DNA of 64,000 nucleotides from assembly GCF_020164485.1 (NCBI RefSeq), contig NZ_JAIQZA010000001.1:124001-188000 (forward strand), written 5' to 3'. Position numbers and translations under genes: made by a program. This DNA is from Salegentibacter tibetensis. Its GTDB lineage: Bacteria; Bacteroidota; Bacteroidia; Flavobacteriales; Flavobacteriaceae. This document shows positions 27,231 through 36,400 of the stretch, in pieces (positions within the stretch are counted from its first letter, which is position 1; the number at the start of each line of letters is the position of its first letter). The notes under the pieces are model-generated. The model was given only the letters and a program-made list of their open reading frames with translations, made no database searches and had not been told where the DNA came from.

Positions 27231-27596
27231 ATGAACTTAGAAAAAGTAAACTTAAAAGATAAATTCAAGCTTTTTAATGAACATTGGACACCCAAAATTA
27301 TTGGTGAACTAAATGGGCAACAGGTTAAATTAGCAAAATTAAAAGGTGAATTTGTCTGGCACGATCATAAAGATGAAGATGAAATGTTCCTTGTTATTAA
27401 AGGGAAACTGAATATTGAATTTCGTGATAAAACGATAAGTCTAAGTGAAGGCGAAATGTATATCGTTCCCAGAGGAGTTGAGCACAACCCTGTAGCTCCA
27501 GAAGAGGCCTGGATCTTACTTTTTGAACCCGCCACTACCAAACATACCGGTGAGGTAAAAGATAAGTTGACTATTGAAAATCCAGACTGGATTTAA
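27231..27596 (+). CDS. Small cytoplasmic cupin protein
   Basis: A 121-residue single cupin domain: FVWHDHKDEDEMFLVIKGKL is the first metal motif (two His and a Glu) and MYIVPRGVEHNPVAPEEAW the second (His). No signal peptide. This class (mannose-6-phosphate-isomerase-like cupins) has many small proteins of unknown activity. Starts 23 bases after the preceding gene and is likely in one operon with it. Confidence 0.85.
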   Translation: MNLEKVNLKDKFKLFNEHWTPKIIGELNGQQVKLAKLKGEFVWHDHKDEDEMFLVIKGKLNIEFRDKTISLSEGEMYIVPRGVEHNPVAPEEAWILLFEPATTKHTGEVKDKLTIENPDWI

Positions 27597-27740
27597 TGGT
27601 TCAAACTTATTGATCAAATTGTCTAAAAGCAATAATATGTTTTTAGCACTTTAATTATTGGGAAAACTATCTTTGTAAACTTCAGAAGCTTTTGGTTTTT
27701 TGTTGAAAGATTGAAAATTAATTGCTCTAAAATAAATTTT

Positions 27741-28358
27741 ATGTCGTTTAAGAAACTAAATGCTTCGCTTAAAGAAGCCCTGGAAAGACTGGAAATTGAA
27801 ACACCACTTCCTTTTCAGAAACAAATTTTACCCAAAATAAAAAGCGGAAGAGACCTTTTTATAGTGGCTCCCGAAGGAACAGGGAAAACTACAGCGCTGG
27901 TAATAAGCACAATTCAAAAATTGGAAAGTGCTGCTTTTGAAGATGCTCCCCGTGCACTTATTTTTGTACAGGACAAAGAAGCCGCGCTGGCCCTAGAAGA
28001 AGAATTCAATAGATTCACAAGGTATATGGATTTGCGAATCTTTAGCGCCTTCGATGCTCCCGATATAGAAAAACAAAAAAATGAAATTTACGATGGGGTA
28101 GATATCGTAATCGCTACGCCAAAGAAGTTATTCAAACTTTTCAAAATTACCGGGATTAATGTGAGTCAGTTGAAGATCCTTGCCGTAGAAGACGCTGAAT
28201 TTCTAACCAAAAATAGTGATTATAACGATTTGATTAGGATACCGCAGCATATTACCAAGTGCCAATACCTGGTTTTTGCTTCTACGATGAACCCAAAAAT
28301 TGAGCGTCTAAAAGATTCATTTATGAGCCGGGCTGAAATGCTAAGATTAAAGGTATAG
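27741..28358 (+). CDS. Single-domain, degenerate DEAD/DEAH-type helicase-like protein
   Basis: A 205-residue RecA-like domain 1 only. Q-motif-like PLPFQKQILP, Walker A APEGTGKTTA and a 'FASTM' in place of SAT are present. The Walker B is VEDAEFL rather than DEAD, and there is no second RecA domain, so unwinding as in normal DEAD-box enzymes is unlikely. ATP binding is plausible. I place the start at 27741 (MSFKKLNASL); an ATG 30 bases earlier gives an unlikely N-terminus. The gene ends cleanly, so it looks like a short family rather than a recent truncation. Confidence 0.78.
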   Translation: MSFKKLNASLKEALERLEIETPLPFQKQILPKIKSGRDLFIVAPEGTGKTTALVISTIQKLESAAFEDAPRALIFVQDKEAALALEEEFNRFTRYMDLRIFSAFDAPDIEKQKNEIYDGVDIVIATPKKLFKLFKITGINVSQLKILAVEDAEFLTKNSDYNDLIRIPQHITKCQYLVFASTMNPKIERLKDSFMSRAEMLRLKV

Positions 28359-28380
28359 GGGATTTTTCGTAATTTAGACT

Positions 28381-28810
28381 ATGCTAAAATCTGCAAGTCT
28401 TTTTCTACTAATCCTCTTAAGTGCTATGAGTTTAAATGCGCAAGACCTTTCTAAGCACCGATGGAAAGACCGCCTGATTTTGATTGTTGCTGAAGATGAA
28501 AACAACGAAAAACTTCAGCAGCAACTTACGGAACTCCAGAAACACCAAAAAGGACTAAAAGATCGAAAACTGGTTATTTACAGAATCCTCCCCGAAAAAT
28601 ATAATACCGGTTTTCAGAATAAAATCTGGAAAAATTCTGCCGAACTGTATAAAAAACATAAAGCTGAAAAAAAATGAATTTCGAGTTACTCTTATTGGCT
28701 TGGATGGCCGGGAAAAACTGGTTCAAAATGAAGTGCTTTCCGCCGAAAAACTTTTGAATATCATAGACAGGATGCCGATGCGGCAAGCAGAAATGCGGAA
28801 AAACAGATAA
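28381..28810 (+). pseudogene. Secreted DUF4174 protein, frameshifted
   Basis: The first 98 codons give a signal peptide (cleavage near SLNAQDLSKH) and the start of a DUF4174 domain (KHRWKDRLILIVAEDENNEK), then stop at 28677. The stop falls right after a run of eight A (28667-28674). With seven A the frame continues as NEFRVTLIGLDGREKLVQNE, then ...IIDRMPMRQAEMRKNR, ending at 28810. That is the usual end of the domain and a total of about 142 residues. A real frameshift, slippage site or sequence error is possible. Confidence 0.82.
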
Positions 28811-28949
28811 CTTCAAAACAGTATAAAAACCTGAATTTCAACAATTATTCAGGATTTTCTTTATATTTATTGTGAAAACAAGCAAACGGCCCTAAAACAA
28901 GCTCGCAAGGTGTTATAAATAATAAGAATCAATTTCGAGGTAAGTCCTG

Positions 28950-28976
28950 GAGTATCTAAATCTCGATTATCGAGTA
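28950..28976 (+). repeat. 27-bp palindromic motif, copy 3
   Basis: GAGTATCTAAATCTCGATTA then TCGAGTA. Ends 2 bases before the ATG at 28979, so it is at the translation start of that gene. Copies at 4865 and 6769. Confidence 0.6.
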
Positions 28977-28978
28977 GA

Positions 28979-29326
28979 ATGGAAAAATCCTGTTTGGAAT
29001 GTGGCGAAAAAATTGTTGGTCGTGTAGATAAAAAATTCTGCAGCGATTACTGCCGTAATGCACATCACAATAACCTCAACAAAGACAGGAAAAACCTGGT
29101 TAGAAATGTAAATAACCTGCTTCGCAAAAATTACCGGATTTTGGAAGAATTCAATCCAAACGAAAAAACCACGATTAGTAAAAATAAATTACTAGCCCGT
29201 GGTTTTAACTTTGAATACCATACCAGCATTTATACTACTAAAACAGGTAAGGTCTATTATTTTGTATACGATCAGGGATATCTTCCTTTAGAAAATGGGA
29301 TTTACGCTTTGGTAAAACGCAATTAA
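28979..29326 (+). CDS. Small zinc-ribbon-like protein of unknown function
   Basis: A 115-residue basic protein starting MEKSCLECGEKIVGRVDKKF then CSDYCRNAHHNN: two CxxC/CxxxC pairs suitable for one zinc. The rest is basic and helical, then YHTSIYTTKTGKVYYFVYDQ near the end. I know this as a family in Flavobacteriia without assigned role; a nucleic-acid-binding function is only a guess. Its stop overlaps the stop of the CBS gene by 4 bases on the other strand. Confidence 0.78.
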   Translation: MEKSCLECGEKIVGRVDKKFCSDYCRNAHHNNLNKDRKNLVRNVNNLLRKNYRILEEFNPNEKTTISKNKLLARGFNFEYHTSIYTTKTGKVYYFVYDQGYLPLENGIYALVKRN

Positions 29327-29793
29327 CCAATATGCCAGTTGTTGCTTTTTAAACGAACCGCGGCCCGTAAAACATCGCTCTGGCTAATTTGTCCTATAAG
29401 TTTTCCGTGCTCTACAATTGGAAATCGCCTAAAACGCTTTTCAATAAAGAGTTTCGCGGCATCCATCACGTTCATATTGCCATCTATAGTATCTACATTA
29501 CAGGTCATTCGTTTTCCCACCGTAGCATCCTCCAAAGGCATATTATAATAGCGACTATCTGAAATTTGTTTCATACAATCCCCTTCAGAAATTATACCTA
29601 ACAATTTATTATGATCGTCTACCACACACCCACCCGAAATCTTATTTTTGGTGAGTTTTTCAGCAACATCCATAATATTCTCGTGTTCTTTAAAGGTAAC
29701 AAGCGAGGTGCTCATATAATCCCTAACCAACATTGGATCGCTTTTTGGCTTTTCTGGCGCCGCCCTTTTTCCCTGAAAACTTTTAATACCCAT
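29323..29793 (-). CDS. CBS-domain pair protein
   Basis: A 156-residue protein of two tandem CBS motifs: MLVRDYMSTSLVTFKEHENI ... GGCVVDDHNKLLGIISEGDC, then RRFPIVEHGKLIGQISQSDV. Such pairs bind adenosyl nucleotides and act as energy or redox sensors, often on a partner protein. No enzyme domain is attached and no neighbour is an obvious client. The N-terminal 20 residues are basic and disordered. It converges with the preceding gene. Confidence 0.85.
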   Translation of the reverse strand: MGIKSFQGKRAAPEKPKSDPMLVRDYMSTSLVTFKEHENIMDVAEKLTKNKISGGCVVDDHNKLLGIISEGDCMKQISDSRYYNMPLEDATVGKRMTCNVDTIDGNMNVMDAAKLFIEKRFRRFPIVEHGKLIGQISQSDVLRAAVRLKSNNWHIG

Positions 29794-29929
29794 ACCCTAA
29801 ATTTTTGATTCCTAATTACTTAAATATAGGAAAAATTTAATTATCCTGAAAGCAGGTCGCCTGGTAATACCATTCCTTAAAATCTTAAGTATCTTTAAAT
29901 CCTGTAAACCTTTTGTTTTTTTCTGAATT

Positions 29930-32245
29930 ATGTTGAAAAATATACCTCGCTTTTTCTCACTTATTTTTATTGCTGTTGCTGTTTGGTTCAGCTTTTACAG
30001 CAGTCAGCCAAAAACTATTGAAACCGAAGACGCGCCTGAAACCACTTTTTCTACCCAACGTGCTTTTAAACATGTTGAAGCGATTGCACAGAAACCACAT
30101 TATGTAGGTACTGAAGCGCATAGCCGGGTAAGAAATTATATAGTTGGTGAGCTGCAGGAAATGGGATTACAGGCTCAAACTCACGAAGATTACAGCCTCA
30201 CCAAAAACGGAACCCTGGTTCGCCCCCAAAATATTTTGGCGCGTTTAGAAGGAAACGGAAGCGGCGAAGCCATTGTAATTATGACGCATTACGACAGTAA
30301 TCCGCATTCTTCTCACGGTGCCAGTGACGCAGGCAGCGGAGTGGGTACAATTTTAGAAGGAATTCGTGCTTTTTTAGCTGATAATAAAGAGTACAAGAAC
30401 GATATCATCATTTTATTTACCGATGCCGAAGAACTCGGCTTAAACGGTGCCGAGCTTTTTATAAAAGACCATCCCTGGGCAAAAGACGCAAAACTTGCGC
30501 TAAATTTTGAAGCACGCGGCAGCGACGGCAATTCCTTAATGTTTTTGGAAACAAATTCCGGAAACGCCGGACTCATTAATTCCTTTAAAGAAGCAAATCC
30601 TGAATTTCCTGTTACAAATTCGCTTTTTTATAGCGTTTACAAAATGCTACCCAATGATACCGACCTTACGGTTTTACGCGAACAAGGCGATATTCCCGGG
30701 TATAATTTTGCATTTATAGACGATCATTTTGATTATCACACCGCTACCGATACCCCTGAGAATCTGGATAAAGAGACCCTTGCGCACCAAGGCAGTTATT
30801 TAATGCCACTGCTTGATTATTTTAAGGATGCCGATTTAACCAAAGTTAAAGCTGAAGAAGAAGTATTGTTTTTTAATATTCCCGGCGGGGAAATAATTAG
30901 CTATCCGTTTTCCTGGATTTTCCCGATGCTTATTATCGCTTTTATCCTATATATAATAATCCTGGGCTACGGATTTACCCAAAACCGACTTCAGCTAAAG
31001 CCTGTTCTAAAAAGCATTATTCCGTTCGTGGTGAGTTTAGCTTTTTCCGGTTTATTAGTTTTTTTTCTATGGAAATTCCTCTTATTCAGCTACCCGGAAT
31101 ATTCTGAGATGGAGCAAGGCTTCACCTATAACGGGTATTACTATATCGCAGCGTTTATCTCCCTGAGTTTATTGATTTCATTTTTCACTTATCATCGCTT
31201 TAGACATATTGAAAACAAAGCCAACCTATTTGTTGTTCCATTATTTTTCTGGTTTCTGCTATGCGGTTTGCTTGCATTCTTTTTAAAAGGCGCGGCCTAT
31301 TTTATTATTCCGGGATATTTTGCGCTTTTTCAGCTTTTAATAATGATAAGGCAAAAAGCACCTAATACGTTACTTATGGCATTTTTAGGACTGCCGGCAG
31401 TTTTTATTTTAGCGCTGTTTATTAAAATGTTTCCGGTAGCTTTAGGCTTAAAAAGCTTATTTGTTTCAGCTTTGCTAACTGTTCTGTTGTTTCAGCTTTT
31501 GTTACCTGTTTTTGCCTATTTCAAAAGCAATAAAAAAATTGCGGTTTTCTTCTTTTTAGTGTTTAACATCCTTCTTATTACCGCGCATTTTAAGGCCGAT
31601 TTTACTGAGGATCGCCCCAAACCGAACTCCCTGGTATATTTAGTCGATGCTGATAATAATACCACTAATTGGTATTCCTACGACAAAATGCCCGATGAAT
31701 GGACTAAAAAGTATTTTGGTGAAGAACCACTTATTGCACCTTCTGAAGGCAATACCCTTAGCAGTAAATATGGATCCCGATTTACCTGGAAAACCAATGC
31801 GCCAAAAATCGATCTGAAAGAGCCCTCTATTATTTGGAAGAAAACAGATTCTTCTGAAACTATAAACTCCTATCTTCTTAAGATCGCGCCCAATCGGAAT
31901 ATTAACCGAATTGAGCTTTTCGCACACCGGAATATCGATTTTGAAACGTTTAAAATCAATAATAAAATAGCCGATAGCCTTTATCTTGGACAAAATAAAT
32001 TTCATATTCACACCCGGCGTTGGCACGAAAGGCTGCTGACTTACCACGTTTCCAATCGGGATACGCTAAGATTGGAATTCAGTTTAAAAAACGATAAAAA
32101 ACCTGAATTCACCATTTATGAATCGAGCTATGATTTGCTGAAAAACAAGGCCTTAAATGTACCGCCAAGACCAGAAACAATGATTCCGAGACCTTTTGTT
32201 CTCAACGATGCTGTAATATTTAAGAAAACCATAAGCCCAGAGTAG
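29930..32245 (+). CDS. Membrane-anchored M28-family zinc aminopeptidase
   Basis: A 771-residue protein: N-terminal hydrophobic anchor (about 5-22), then an M28 peptidase domain (about 40-300) with metal-binding residues in MTHYDSNPHSSHGASDAGSG, DAEELG (catalytic Glu/zinc Glu) and DDHFDYHTATDTPENLDKET (His). After it come several hydrophobic helices (about 325-560) and a C-terminal beta-rich part. The architecture matches the Ermp1-like/Bacteroidota M28 peptidases. Active site should face the periplasm. Substrates unknown; monocistronic. Confidence 0.9.
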   Translation: MLKNIPRFFSLIFIAVAVWFSFYSSQPKTIETEDAPETTFSTQRAFKHVEAIAQKPHYVGTEAHSRVRNYIVGELQEMGLQAQTHEDYSLTKNGTLVRPQNILARLEGNGSGEAIVIMTHYDSNPHSSHGASDAGSGVGTILEGIRAFLADNKEYKNDIIILFTDAEELGLNGAELFIKDHPWAKDAKLALNFEARGSDGNSLMFLETNSGNAGLINSFKEANPEFPVTNSLFYSVYKMLPNDTDLTVLREQGDIPGYNFAFIDDHFDYHTATDTPENLDKETLAHQGSYLMPLLDYFKDADLTKVKAEEEVLFFNIPGGEIISYPFSWIFPMLIIAFILYIIILGYGFTQNRLQLKPVLKSIIPFVVSLAFSGLLVFFLWKFLLFSYPEYSEMEQGFTYNGYYYIAAFISLSLLISFFTYHRFRHIENKANLFVVPLFFWFLLCGLLAFFLKGAAYFIIPGYFALFQLLIMIRQKAPNTLLMAFLGLPAVFILALFIKMFPVALGLKSLFVSALLTVLLFQLLLPVFAYFKSNKKIAVFFFLVFNILLITAHFKADFTEDRPKPNSLVYLVDADNNTTNWYSYDKMPDEWTKKYFGEEPLIAPSEGNTLSSKYGSRFTWKTNAPKIDLKEPSIIWKKTDSSETINSYLLKIAPNRNINRIELFAHRNIDFETFKINNKIADSLYLGQNKFHIHTRRWHERLLTYHVSNRDTLRLEFSLKNDKKPEFTIYESSYDLLKNKALNVPPRPETMIPRPFVLNDAVIFKKTISPE

Positions 32246-32360
32246 GTTTTGGTTTTGTAGCTTTGGTAGAGTGTGAATCTGTTTGGTTTTTTTGCCACGA
32301 ATACATGAATATTTTTATTTAAATCATTAATAAACGGTAGTCTATAAAGTTTCCTGGTTT

Positions 32361-32439
32361 CGTCAAGCTGTATTTATTTCAGCTTCTAACATAATATTAA
32401 TTTTAATAGAGTTAGATCCTGAAATGAATTCAGGATGAC
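32361..32439. repeat. Paired palindromic repeat, copy 2
   Basis: CGTCAAGCTGTATTTATTTC half followed about 50 bases on by its inverse TTAGATCCTGAAATGAATTC; each half folds as a hairpin and the two are inverted relative to each other. Confidence 0.7.
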
Positions 32440-32482
32440 TTTCTAATAAGCTTTTAGATAACCTCCCACAGGAATATTAACT

Positions 32483-33283
32483 ATGAACATATCAATATTA
32501 GGAACCGGTTGGTTGGGATTGCCTTTGGCAAAAAAGCTGGCGGAAAAACATACAGTAAAAGGCTCTGTAACCAGTCGGGAAAAAATGCAGCAATTGCGCG
32601 ATGCCGGAATTACACCATACCAGATTAAAATTTTTACGGAAGGAGTTCAGGGCGATCTCACTTCTTTCCTGGCCCATTCTGAAATTCTGATTATCGATAT
32701 CCCGCCGGGATTGCGTAGCGATCCTGAAGCCGATTTCGTAGGAAAAATAGGCAGGATTATGGATTATATAGAAAAATCCCCAATTGAAAAAGTGATTTTT
32801 GTGAGTTCTACTTCAGTTTATAAAGACGAAGAAGGTTTCCCGGAATATACCGAAGAGAACGAAGCTAACAGTACTATTGAAGCAGCCAAACAAATTATTT
32901 CCTCAGAAAAAATGCTGCTGAATAATGAACATTTTCAAACTGCTGTTATCAGGTTTGGCGGGTTAATTGGCCCGGGGAGGCATCCGGTAAAATACCTTGC
33001 CAACAAAACCGGAATTAAAAACCCTAAGGCCCCGGTTAATCTAATTCAGCAAAAAGATTGTATTGAAATTATATACCAGATCATAAAAAAAGAAGCCTGG
33101 AATAAAGTCTTTAACGCCGCTTATCCCGATCATACAACCAAAGAAGCTTACTATACCAAAACCGCAAAAGAAATGAACTTAAACCTCCCTGAATTTGACC
33201 AAAATGGGGTTTCTAAAGGAAAAAAGATAAGTTCCATGAATTTAAAGGAGGTTTTGGGGTATGAATTTGAAGAAGCGATTTAA
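32483..33283 (+). CDS. NAD(P)-binding SDR protein (YeeZ-like)
   Basis: A 266-residue Rossmann protein starting MNISILGTGWLGLPLAKKL, whose GxGxxG is nearer to the YeeZ/'atypical SDR' group than to classical epimerases. VIFVSSTSVYKDEEG keeps the Ser and Tyr of the SDR active site, but the YxxxK Lys is not in the usual place. RFGGLIGPGRHPVKYLANK follows. Cytoplasmic, unknown substrate. It begins a stretch where mfd reads in the opposite direction; a terminator lies between them. Confidence 0.82.
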   Translation: MNISILGTGWLGLPLAKKLAEKHTVKGSVTSREKMQQLRDAGITPYQIKIFTEGVQGDLTSFLAHSEILIIDIPPGLRSDPEADFVGKIGRIMDYIEKSPIEKVIFVSSTSVYKDEEGFPEYTEENEANSTIEAAKQIISSEKMLLNNEHFQTAVIRFGGLIGPGRHPVKYLANKTGIKNPKAPVNLIQQKDCIEIIYQIIKKEAWNKVFNAAYPDHTTKEAYYTKTAKEMNLNLPEFDQNGVSKGKKISSMNLKEVLGYEFEEAI

Positions 33284-33293
33284 TCTAACAGCT

Positions 33294-33335
33294 TAGATTC
33301 TGAAACGATTCCGAAAGCATTCGGGACAGAATGAC
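33294..33335. repeat. Single palindromic half-repeat
   Basis: ATTCTGAAACGATTCCGAAA then GCATTCGGGACAGAATGACG: one half of the CGTCA-type palindrome, with an inner GATTCCGAAAGCATTCGGGA stem. Confidence 0.5.
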
Positions 33336-33347
33336 GTAATACAAAAA

Positions 33348-33380
33348 AGACCTCACAGGTTTTGAAAACCTGTGAGGTCT
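33348..33380. terminator. 16-bp perfect hairpin between converging genes
   Basis: AGACCTCACAGGTTTT (33348-33363) and AAAACCTGTGAGGTCT (33365-33380) are exact inverted copies. It separates the SDR gene from mfd, which face each other, and could terminate both. A nearly identical hairpin lies at 40518-40550. Confidence 0.75.
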
Positions 33381-33489
33381 AATATATTCAAGCTCCTTAC
33401 CTTCTCAAGGAAGGAAGGTGGTATTCTGAAGGAATGACGGAAGCGTTCAACCACCCCGGCCTAACGGCCACCCTTAAATAGGGAAGCTT

Positions 33490-36400
33490 TTATGAAGCTT
33501 TTTCGACTTCTTCTTCCTTCATCCTAAAATCCAATGGCTCTAAAACCTGTAAAGCAATTTCAATTGAATTAATTTTTTCAAAAGTTAGTAGCAAACGCAA
33601 ACCGTTCCGGGTTTTCTTTTCCTTCATCGTGCATTTGTGCCTATGCGTTTGCACGTATTGCAGCACTTTGGTAAACGTATTGGTTTGGTAAAACCTGGAT
33701 TGCTGATCAGCTATGAAATAGCCTATTAATTTACCTTGCTTTAAAATAATTTTCTCTAAACCTATACCCGCCGCGATCCATTTTATCCTCACGCTATTCA
33801 ATAAATCTACAGCCTGAGTTGGCAATTCCCCAAAACGGTCTACAAGTTCGGTTTCAAATTTCTGCAATTCCTCTTCCGAAGTAATTTTATTCAGCTGCGT
33901 ATAAAGGTTCAACCTTTCAGTAATACTATTGATATAATCATCGGGGAATAAGATCTCAAAATCGGTATCAATTTGCGTATCCTTTACGAAAGTCTTGTCT
34001 TCAATATTTTCAGATTCGCTATACAGTTCCTGGAATTCGTTTTCCTTTAATTCCTCAATAGCTTCATTCAGAATTTTCTGATAAGTATCAAAACCTATTT
34101 CATTTATAAACCCACTTTGTTCGCCGCCCAGTAAATCTCCAGCACCACGAATTTCCAGATCTTTCATCGCGATATTTATTCCGCTTCCCAGTTCAGAAAA
34201 TTGCTCAAGGGCGCTAATTCGCTTTCGTGCATCTTCGGTCATTACGGAATATGGCGGCGTTATAAAGTAGCAAAACGCTTTTTTATTACTTCGGCCTACT
34301 CTACCCCGCATTTGGTGCAAATCGGACACTCCGAAATTATTCGCATTATTGATAAAAATGGTGTTCGCGTTGGTCACATCGAGCCCGCTTTCTACGATCG
34401 TAGTAGAAACAAGCACATCAAATTCGCCGTTAATAAAACTCAGCATCAGTTTTTCCAGTTTCTTACCTTCCATCTGGCCGTGCCCCACACCTATTTTTGC
34501 ATCTGGAACCACACGCTGAATCATACCGGCGACTTCCTTAATATTTTCAATTCTGTTATGAATAAAGAAAACCTGCCCTCCACGTTGAATTTCATAAGAA
34601 ACCGCATCCCGAATTGTTTCTTCGGAAAAACGGATCACATTCGTTTCTATTGGATAACGGTTTGGTGGCGGTGTGGTAATGGTAGACAAATCTCGCGCGG
34701 CCATTAAACTAAACTGAAGCGTTCGTGGAATAGGCGTTGCCGTGAGCGTGAGCGTATCTACATTTTCTTTTATGGTTTTGAGCTTATCTTTTACCGAAAC
34801 CCCAAATTTTTGCTCCTCGTCTACAATCAGCAGGCCCAGGTCTTTAAATTTCACCGCTTTATTCACCAACTGGTGCGTACCAATAACAATATCAACTTTT
34901 CCACTCTCTAAATCGGCCAGGGTTTCGCGGCGTTCTTTTGCAGTCCTAAACCTGTTTAAATAATCCACCGTAACCGGAAAATCTTTTAAACGTTCAGAAA
35001 AAGTTTGGTGATGCTGAAAAGCCAAAATGGTGGTTGGCACTAAGACCGCGACCTGTTTTCCATTATCTACCGCCTTAAAAGCAGCCCGAATCGCAACCTC
35101 GGTTTTCCCGAAACCAACATCCCCACAAACCAAACGGTCCATTGGGCGCTCGTTTTCCATATCTTCTTTTACTGCCTGGGTTGCGGTACTTTGATCTGGT
35201 GTGTCTTCATATATAAAAGAAGCTTCCAGCTCGTGCTGTAAATAAGAATCAGGACCAAAAGCAAAACCTTTTTGCAGGCGGCGTTTGGCATAAAGTTCAA
35301 TTAAATTGTAGGCAATATGCTTAACGCGGGCCTTGGTTTTTTGCTTTAGTTTTTTCCAGGCGTTGCTGCCCAATTTAAACATCTTGGGTTCTTTTCCGTC
35401 TTTTCCGTTGTATTTCGAAATTTTATGCAGCGAATGTATGCTGAGATACAAAATATCCCGTTCACCATAGAAAAGTTTAATGGCTTCCTGCATCTTACCT
35501 TCCACATCAATTTTCTGAAGGCCGCCAAATTTTCCAATTCCATGGTCAATATGGGTTACGTAATCGCCGACTTCCAGGTTGGTAAGTTCCTTTAGCGTAA
35601 TCGCCTGTTTCTTGGCGTAACCGTTTTTGAGATGAAATTTATGATAGCGCTCAAAAATCTGGTGATCGGTGTAACAAACATTCTTACCCGTTTCATCTAT
35701 AAACCCCTGAAAAAGGGCTAAAGTTATAGTTTGGTATTTTACTTTCTGCTCCTGGTCGTCAAAAATATCGTGGAAACGCTTGGCCTGTTGTTCGCTAACA
35801 CAGAAAATATAATTGGTATACCCGTTCTCCTGATTTTCAATTAAATTATCGATTAGTAAATCGAATTGCTTATTGAATGAAGGCTGTGGTTTGGTTTGGA
35901 ATTCTATAAGTTTTACCCCACCGTCACCCTGAACTTGTTTCAGGGTCTCATTCGACTTAGATCCTGAAATAAATTCAGGAAGACGAAAGTAAGATTGGTT
36001 GCTCCATTCAACTACTGAAAAAAGCTCGAGCTGCTCTTTAATCAACTGGCCGTTACAAAACAACTCATTGGGTTCGCTGTGTTTAACCTCTTCCGAAAGT
36101 TTCTTAAAAGCTTCTTCTGCTTTACTGAAAAGCTTATCGGCCTGCGCAGTGAGCAAATCGAGGTTTTTTACAAAAACCACCGTTTTTTCTGAAATATATC
36201 TTAGAAAACTGTCTCTTATTTCATCCAAATGTTTGTTTTCAACATTCGGCATCACCGAAATTTTCTTCACTTTATCTGTAGAAAGCTGGGTTTCCACATC
36301 GAAACTCCTAATGCTGTCCACCTCATCACCAAAAAACTCGATTCGATAAGGCTCGTCGTTACTAAAGGAAAAAACATCTATGATCCCACCACGAACTGAG

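Noticed and set aside
31640-32047. 135-codon open frame opposite the M28 peptidase
   Set aside because: It lies within a real gene on the other strand, has no signals and no similarity to a family.
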